A stretch of 64,000 bases of DNA from Aporrectodea caliginosa. Its lineage: Eukaryota > Annelida > Clitellata > Crassiclitellata > Lumbricidae. The notes below the pieces were generated by a model. That model saw nothing but the letters and a program-made list of their open reading frames with translations. It was not told where the DNA came from and did no database searches. The stretch is from positions 1,021,344 to 1,085,343 of the forward strand of contig JACEVL010001161.1 of the NCBI GenBank assembly GCA_020284085.1, given 5' to 3'. The position numbers and the translations under genes are program-made. Shown in pieces: positions 12,101 through 21,100 of this stretch (position 1 is its first letter; each line of letters starts with the position of its first letter).

Positions 12101-15100
12101 CAACTGTCTCACCCTCCGTATCCGGTTGATAGATGGATCGATGTTGGTCGTGAACTGTGGCTTCCCAGACACTTGTTCGACGAGTTGATTAGCGTACTTG
12201 CAGAACTTAACATGTTCCTGATGCTTGTCCTGAAGCACTGGCTCCCACATCAGTTCTGCATCAGCAACACAACATATTCATACACTTATAATAAAATACA
12301 GCCCGTAAAAACAAAGTTTTTACTATATCCATCTAGTATCCTATAATGGGTCTTATGAAGCAGTTACCTCTACAAATATATAGTCCGCGTTCATTTTACG
12401 AAATAGCGTGCGTTTAATGAGGCAGCGCGCCCGTTTTTGTTTGCGGCCAATGGCAACGCTGGCCAATGGCAACGCTACGTATCGGAAAAGGGGATTCCCG
12501 ATTCGAAAATTTGAGTCCCCGATTCTATAAGCTAGCCTTTTTGGGGAGCTGAAATTTTGATAGAATGAAGTGTCTGCGAGGGCGAGTCTATCTGCCAAGT
12601 TTCAGGACGATTGAATGATTGTAAGTGATCGAACTAGTCGTCGCAAGATTTGACTTTTTAGCCTGTGGCTCAAACATATATAGATATATTCAAGATTTCC
12701 GTAAGTTAAACTAGATGGATAAAAATGATTGTTTTCCGCCTAGTCTTCTATCCATCGCAGGATTCCAATTAACTGAACTGAATTGGAGCCTTTACAGAAC
12801 ATTCCACAACAGCCAACTTATACTTTGTTCTGTAATTTTGCCATTGTGCGATGCTCAGTAAAGGCCTTAATCAATCACAGCAATTGATTTGATCAGAAAG
12901 AAAGACAAAAATCAACTGATTTGATAAAGAGGAAACAGAAAATCAAATGATTTTATCAAAAAATACTGGAAAATTCAATTGATCCATTCAAAAGGAAACA
13001 GAAAAATCAATCAATTCAACAAAAAGAGAGTGCCATACGTTGTAACTGGCCGTTGTTGAAGAGCGCCAGTTTGCTCATTATCTGCTTTACAGTGTCACAT
13101 CTTGACAGACCAACAAGAGCCTGAAATAAGACACAATCCATCATTACAAAGTATAAAGTCTGAATATGAATTCAACACACTCACAACCAATAGATTTAAA
13201 ATTCACGATAAACTCTCAATAAGTAACGACTGTCCCAAAGACGTAACTGATGAACTAAATCCAGAAACATACATGCCACATACTCATTCAATACACCTGA
13301 TTCATTAGCAGTTTGATCAAATGACTGTTTGATCACATGTCTGCTTGATCGAATGACTGTTTGATCGAAACACTGTCTCACTGAATGCATGCACGATTTA
13401 ATGATTGGCTGATGATTGTTACCTTGCAAGCAAGTGCCCGGATCGAATCTGCCTCTGTAACCGGAACCTTGACGATCAGCAGATTCAAAAGGATCTACAG
13501 AAACAGAATTTAATTAAATTATTAATTAATGTTGAAGAAATTAATAAATTTCTTCAACATAAGTGTGAAGTGAAATATTTTTCACAACAAAATACGGCCA
13601 ACAAGTGACACCTCGAGTGTCAACACGCAGTACCAAAGATCATTTTATATGTGCAACAGGAAGAAAATAGATATCAGTGGAATGGTGTCATAAGAAGCAT
13701 TGCAAACTGCCTCACAAACTCCCTTATATATTTGACCAAACAATCTCTCATAGTCTAATGCAGGAAAACATTGCAAAATGCCTAACCATAAATCCTTTGA
13801 CCTAATGGTCTCCAAACTTTTAACAAGAGAAAACATTTACAAAATGCCTCACCAAAGTCAATAATAACTGACCAAACATCCTCCCATCAACATTGCAATG
13901 TTTCCCCAAATCTAATGTGGGAAAACATTGCCAAATGCCTAATCAATATCCTTCATATTTGACCAAACAGCCTCCCATAGTCTAATGAGGAATACACACA
14001 CTGAGAAATGTACTATCAAAAGCCCTAATATTTGGCCAAACAGTCTCTCATAGTCTAATGAGGGACACACTGCAAAATGTCCCACCAAAATCCCAAAATA
14101 TATGACCAAACAGTCTCCCATAGTCTAACTGGGGAAAAACCCTGCCAATTGCCTCACCATAATTCCGTTATTTGACCGAACGGTCTCCCATAGTTTAACA
14201 AGCGGTTCCTCAGCGGTAGCCACACTGGCACGACGTTTGGTGCTGCCATTCAGCGGAATACGAGAGGACAGATTGATGGATGCTTTGGCCGTCGGTCCAC
14301 AGACGGAGTTGATGATGACGTTGAGAGCAGCCTTCTGCACCTCAGGCTCTGCAATCACCTCACCACCAGTCAGAGCCAACAGGATGCTACAACAGCATTT
14401 ACCATCATTCATACATTTACACTTAGATTTACACTTAAATTTACAATTACAGTTACACTTACATCTACAACTACATTTATGCTAACATTTACACTTAATT
14501 TACATTTCCAATTACATTTACACTTAAATTTACAGTTACACTTATATTTACAATTATGTTTATGCTTACATTTACACTTAAATTTACAATTACAGTTTCA
14601 CTTACATTTACAACTACATTTAAACTTAAATCTACAATTACAGTTACAACTACATTTACACTTAAATTTACACTTCCTGTTACAACAAAATTTACATTAC
14701 ATGTACATTTAAACTTACATTTACAATTACTGTTACAATTACATTTTACCATAACATTTACAATGACACATTTTACCATAACATTTACAACTACATTTAC
14801 AGTACAAGAGTCAAAGCATATTTTGTAGGTATAAATTTTTATTACTAATGACCAAGTATCAATCGATGGCACTGAGCAATTGATAGAATTTTTGCCAATG
14901 AGTTAAGTTTTTCGTGACGTTTGAGAAGGATGAGGTCCTACCTGATTGCAGGAACTGATGTTCCGTTGAGGTTGTTAACCGTCTCACAAAGACACAGTTG
15001 AACTCTTGGTACGACGCAACTGATCGCCAAGATATCCAACGCACTACGCAACGTCTCAACCCTGCAAAGACACCCAGATTTAAACAAACAAACCCTGGGT

Positions 15101-18100
15101 AGTTAGGACACTTAAAGTCTTGGGGAACAGCCACATTTACTCCAATACACGCCTCATCAAGTACAAATTTTTCTAATTTTAATTAAATACTAGGACGGAA
15201 ATTTTAAATGACCAGTCAGACAGAAAAGGGAATCTGATTCACTGTTATAGTCAGTCGCCAAGTGAAGTGAAACAGAGACTTTGCAGCATTTACCGTAAAC
15301 ACACAATTTGGACAACCGACCAGGAGCGCACCAACCCACATCTATCAGACCTTGGAAATGGTTCTTCTCTTACACTGGGAGTGCTTCTCCAACTAAGTCT
15401 TCAAGAAGCACTATAGAAACTGACTGACTTACTTTCCAGCATACTGGCGTACTTACTTTCCAGCATATTGGTTCCACTCCATCGAAATGGACAGCAGTTG
15501 AATGAGACGCTGTACTCCTCCAAGCTTCAGGAAGTTCATCACCGGTTTCCAGCTGTTGCGAATCGACGCCGGACTCTGCAGCAGCAGCTCGATGTTGTCC
15601 TGAATGACCTCCGGAGAAAATTTCGCAGCCTACAGACAAGAAAACCAGACTAGAAAAATTCCAGGGGTATGGAGCTACATAATTCGGATCGCTGGTCTGC
15701 GAGCCTGGAACAGTCTTCTTGCATCTACTCCGGAGTCCAAAAACTCTCCATGTTTTAAAAATTGGTTGAAAACCTACTTATTATGTAACTTTGAGTACCC
15801 GCATTGACAGCTGACATTGTAAGTCGCTGGACTACATGTAGATTACAATACCATAGAATTTTTTTTACAGTGGCGCTAACCTTGTAGGCCGTGACGTGGG
15901 TGACCAGAGAGGTGCCTTCATTGCGCATGGTTGCCCTGCGCATTGCATCTGCCTTGATTCCCAGATGCGCTTCCATGTATCGACGCATTGCTACGCAGAC
16001 GTGTCTTGCTGCCTGGCGATTCGTAAACAGTTCGTCCTCATTGAGTGTCTCGGTTTCCTCACTGTTCTCGATGTTCAGAATACGCAACATGCTCAACTGA
16101 CAAACAAAGCAAATACAGATCGATTATAAATTCATGCTAAATAGTACATATCAATGTATCTTGGCATGTATGAAATATGTATGCAATATGTATGCATTCT
16201 GCAAGTGTATGTACGATTGTATGTATGCATGCATGAATGCAGGCCCGCCAAGAGAGGGGCAGGGGGACAAATGTGAAGCAGATTTTCATTACAATTACGA
16301 GTTTCTTCATTTTTGAGTGGCGCTTTATAGGTTTTTGATTTCGATTACAATTACGAGTTTCTTCAAGTATCGTTTGTTACCATGTTGAAGAGTTTGCGCA
16401 GTCCATCTTGCTGGTCGAAGAGTTCGACGATGATTCGGAACGGAAACGAAAGGCCAAAGAACATGGCAGCATGAACACGACCAGACTCATGAGAACACTC
16501 CAACAGCCACAGAACACAGCTAAAGTCGAAGAACGTAAATGATATACGAACTTAGCCAAATGTTATGTTGTTTGTATACCAAAATGCGGTTAACAATTAT
16601 CAATTAAAGGATATTTTTACTTACTTACCTATTTAAGTCAGGGTTCCCACTCATTTATTATTTTAAAATTCCCTGACTTTCCAGATAACTTTCCAAAAAA
16701 ATTCCAGATACTACTATTAACGCAAGTTTGAACAATACAAATATTTTTTTTTATATTTGCCAGCTTCTGCTCCCTGCGTCGGTCCGTTCTACCCATTCAT
16801 TAAACACCATTCAGTTCAACAAAATGATAAGTTTCTTTCTAGGCAATTTCACTGTTGGGTAACATCATTTGGAATATGTCCATCATGTCCTTTGACGAAT
16901 TCAGCGAAAAGTGGGAAATAACAGCTTTTTTCCCGAGAAAATACTAAAATTCCCTGACTTGCCAGACACCTGAAATTCCCTGACTTTCCAGGTTTTCCAG
17001 AAGAGTGAGAACCATGTGATTTCATAAGGTTATCTTGCTAAGCAACAAATCATTAAAATAGAGGTTAGGTAAAGCAAGGTACGGCCAAGGTAAAACATAA
17101 AAACAGAAGGTAACATAATGTAATCGAAGGTAGGGCAAGGATCAGCAAACAAAATGTATGGTTAAGGTAATAAATAAACACAGGAACAGGCAATCAAGGT
17201 AATATATTGTAAGGAAAGGCAAGGCAACGAAAAAGAACAAAAGATAAGAGACACCTACCTGACCAATTCTGTCAGAACTTGGTGATGTGACATACACACC
17301 TGCAAAAAAAACTGTTCCATGAACAGGAAAATATTATACTAGCTCTCACTTTAACTTAATGCCATTCAACAACATTTACACATCCAGAATAAACCTACGC
17401 ATAAACAAACAAACAACGTATGCCGGAACTGGAACTAAGGAGACGAGAAAATGGTAACCATGAAAGCAACAGCAATTAGTTGTTGTAACATGATGACGCT
17501 GACTTGCAAAGCTGATTTAAATTCACATAAATTGTCTTATTATTAATGTTGTTGTCATTATTATTAATTACTATTATTATTATCTCCTAGCAAAATATTT
17601 GGGAACAAACCCCCCCATCCGAGGTCGATGGCCACCTCACAATTACACAAGTGAATCTTTAACAATTTAATGACGAAAGTGTACCAAAAGTGACTGGGAC
17701 ACCAATGCAGTTCGTCGTTAAAGTGTTAAACAGAACAGCTACTCTGTAAAATAAATCCGTTGAAATCTTGAAAGCCGACTCCTACCCTTTCCATGGCATC
17801 TTCGAAGAACGCCAGGTAGTAGAGGCACATGGAAACGCCAGTTGCCGCAACGGAAGGTCGGTTAACGTTGAGAAGTTTCTGGATTCCACCGGCCGTGATG
17901 AACTCCACAGCAAATCTCTTGTGGCAGAGAAGGGCCGCCAGATACTGCACAGAAACAACAGAAGCGCTTGTCGATTACAAACCGAATTTAAACCAACATT
18001 TATTTAATTTAAATAATGGCTCAAATTGTGTCATTACACGATCAAATTAAAACCTGTCTGTTTGAATTGATGGATTAGCCTAACATAAAGTTATATTTTA

Positions 18101-21100
18101 TCATTCTAATAACTCCACCACAGCGACAGTAGACAGCTCACAGGAACAGGGCATTAGGGATAAAAATTCCACACAATAAACAACTTGGTCACCTTGAGGG
18201 CTTCAAATGCCAGCCGTACATCCCTGTTCTTCTGTAGATCGATGTAAAAGAAGAGAAGTTCCATGACGTGAAGATCGAAGACGTGACTGAGCAGCTGAAA
18301 CAGAAAGACACCATTATACAACACTTTGGCCAAGTCTTCAGAACAGGATATATAAATATAAAGGTCTAAGACGTAGAGTAAAATTACCTGGATAAGGTGA
18401 GGAGGTCCTTATTTAAATGCCAAGAGGCCCAAGATATATCATCATCAGTTTTCATCATCATCATCGTCGTCGTTGTTGTCATCATCATCACCACAGTTGT
18501 CATCATCATATAACCTATTGAATTCTATTGTGTTGTTATCATAATGCATAAAGCCTGATTCAAGGGTCGCTTCAGATGAAAACCACAGTCCATTAGAGAA
18601 GTTAGCTGAAAAATCGACTTTGGAATATTACGCATATTTTAGCGACACTTCTCATAACTCACCTCCTGATACTCTCCCATTGGCTGGAGATAGTGCAGAA
18701 TGAGTCGCTGTTGCATCTCAACCGTCATCGGATGGATGCGATACGTCCCGATCACAAGAGGCTCCAGCTCCATCCATCGGCTGTTGCTGCAGTCATTTGC
18801 TAAACACAAAAAAACACCTATTAATTACTAACTAGATCTATATAAATAGATAAAAGGTTTACTAGATCTATATAAATAGATAAAAGGTTTACTAGATCTA
18901 TATAAATAGATAAAATGTTTACTAGATCTATATAAATAGATAAAATGTTTACTAGATCTATATAAATAGATAAAAGGTTTACTAGATCTATATAAATAGA
19001 TAAAATGTTTACTAGATCTATATAAATAGATAAAATGTTTACTAGATCTATATAAATAGATAAAATGTTTACTAGATCTATATAAATAGATAAAATGTTT
19101 ACTAGATCTAAAAAAATAGATAAAAGGTTTACTAGATCTATATAAATAGATAAAATGTTTACTAGATCTATATAAATAGATAAAATGTTTACTAGATCTA
19201 TATAAATAGATAAAATGTTTACTAGATCTATATAAATAGATAAAATGTTTACTAGATCTATATAAATAGATAAAATGTTTACTAGATCTATATAAATAGA
19301 TAAAATGTTTACTAGATCTATATAAATAGATAAAATGTTTACTAGATCTATATAAATAGATAAAATGTTTACTAGATCTATATAAATAGATAAAAGGTTT
19401 ACTAGATCTATATAAATAGATAAAATGTTTACTAGATCTATATAAATAGATAAAATGTTTACTAGATCTATATAAATAGATAAAAGGTTTACTAGATCTA
19501 TATAAATAGATAAAAGGTTTACTAGATCTATATAAATAGATAAAATGTTTACTAGATCTATATAAATAGATAAAAGGTTTACTAGATCTATATAAATAGA
19601 TAAAAGGTTTACTAGATCTATATAAATAGATAAAAGGTTCACTAGATCTATATAAATAGATAAAAGGTTTACAGTCAATAAAATAAATAAATGGATGACT
19701 AAAAATTATATAAGTAAATACAGATAAATAATAAAATAAATAATAAACAGGATAAATAAATAAAGAGATAAAAGGTTTAGTCGATAAGAACGAAGAACTT
19801 GATGGACAGAATCGATCTCAAGTCAACCAATCGAGAGAAACTGAAGAACAACAACAATAGCCAATCAATCGACTTACCTGAATCCGCTCTCCTCAGAGCC
19901 ACAGGTACGTCGTCAATGACAACAGGTGAACGTAAGACAGGTGTGACACCTTTCTTCCGCTCGTTCTTCTCCTCATCAGCAAAGTCCCGGCCATCGCCTG
20001 CGTCACCATCCTCCGCAACAGGGCTGTTCGTCCGCATTCTCTTTCTCATTCGAGCGTCCAATTCGTCGTCGCTGTCCACGGTTTCGTCGAGCGCCTCGCT
20101 CTTGCGCTTCCGGCCGAGAGAGGAGGAGTCGCCAGGAGTTAAAAATTCAATGCAATCTAGGTTGCCATTGTCGCTCTTACCGGCATCATTGCCGGCACCT
20201 TCGTTGGCATCGCCGGCACCTTTGTTGGCACTGTCGTTAACAAGTGGCAAATGATTGGTGGCTGATTCCGTTGTTGACGTCTGAGCTGATCATTTCAAAA
20301 ATTGAAAATTATTAATCAAGTCGTAATTTACACCAGACACAATATTACCCTAAATGGCTGTACTTTTGTAAAATAATGTTAAACATGCAAGTGTATACAT
20401 ACATACATGAACATTATCATAGCATCTTTTAAGAACAGAACCAAGTGTACAAATATATGTATGGATGTATGGTATGTAATGTGTGTTTGTATACATCTAT
20501 GCATGTGTATTTATACATCTATGTGAACATTCAAACTGTGCCTTTAACAACCCTTCACAATGCGCATAGAAGCAGTGAATCGCATGGAAAGAAATTTCTC
20601 TCACTGAAAGTAGCCACTTACAACGTAACCTCAGAAACGTTTAAAAAGCAACTAGATGACTGGACCGATACATTAAAATGCACCATAGAAGGTGTATTAC
20701 TGTGTAAATTAACTAAGTATCATACAGGAACCTTTGTAGTTTAGATGGAGAAAAGAGTATGATATATCGTTTTAGCACTCTCCTAGCAGAGGTCATGAGG
20801 TCAGCTTCTCAACCCCGTAAGACAACAATCGGAAGCTGAAACTCACTCATCAGCTGGGTGAGATCCGGGGCACTGTGGCTGGAGCAGCCGAGGTCCTTGA
20901 ACGGTCGAATCTCTGGTTTCTCCGCGTTCTGCCTCTCCATCTCTTCCTTCAGATGTCGCAGATGGCGAAGCATTATCGGAACCTTCACAACCACACACAC
21001 ACACACACACAACGTTCCTTACCAGAATACCAATTCCACCTCTTCAATTGACAGTCCAGCACGCTAACCCCTACACTATCAAGCACACCAAACACAATAA

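Noticed and set aside
14479..14872. Leu/His- and Val/Asn-rich ORFs
   Set aside because: Degenerate hexamer repeat in an intron, open on both strands.
18831..19670. CRISPR-like array
   Set aside because: The repeats are directly adjacent with no unique spacers, and this is a eukaryotic intron.
18821..19678. 285-codon ORF with 10-residue repeats on the minus strand
   Set aside because: It is a 30-bp satellite read in frame, lies inside a DCAF1 intron and has no start context or non-repeat sequence.
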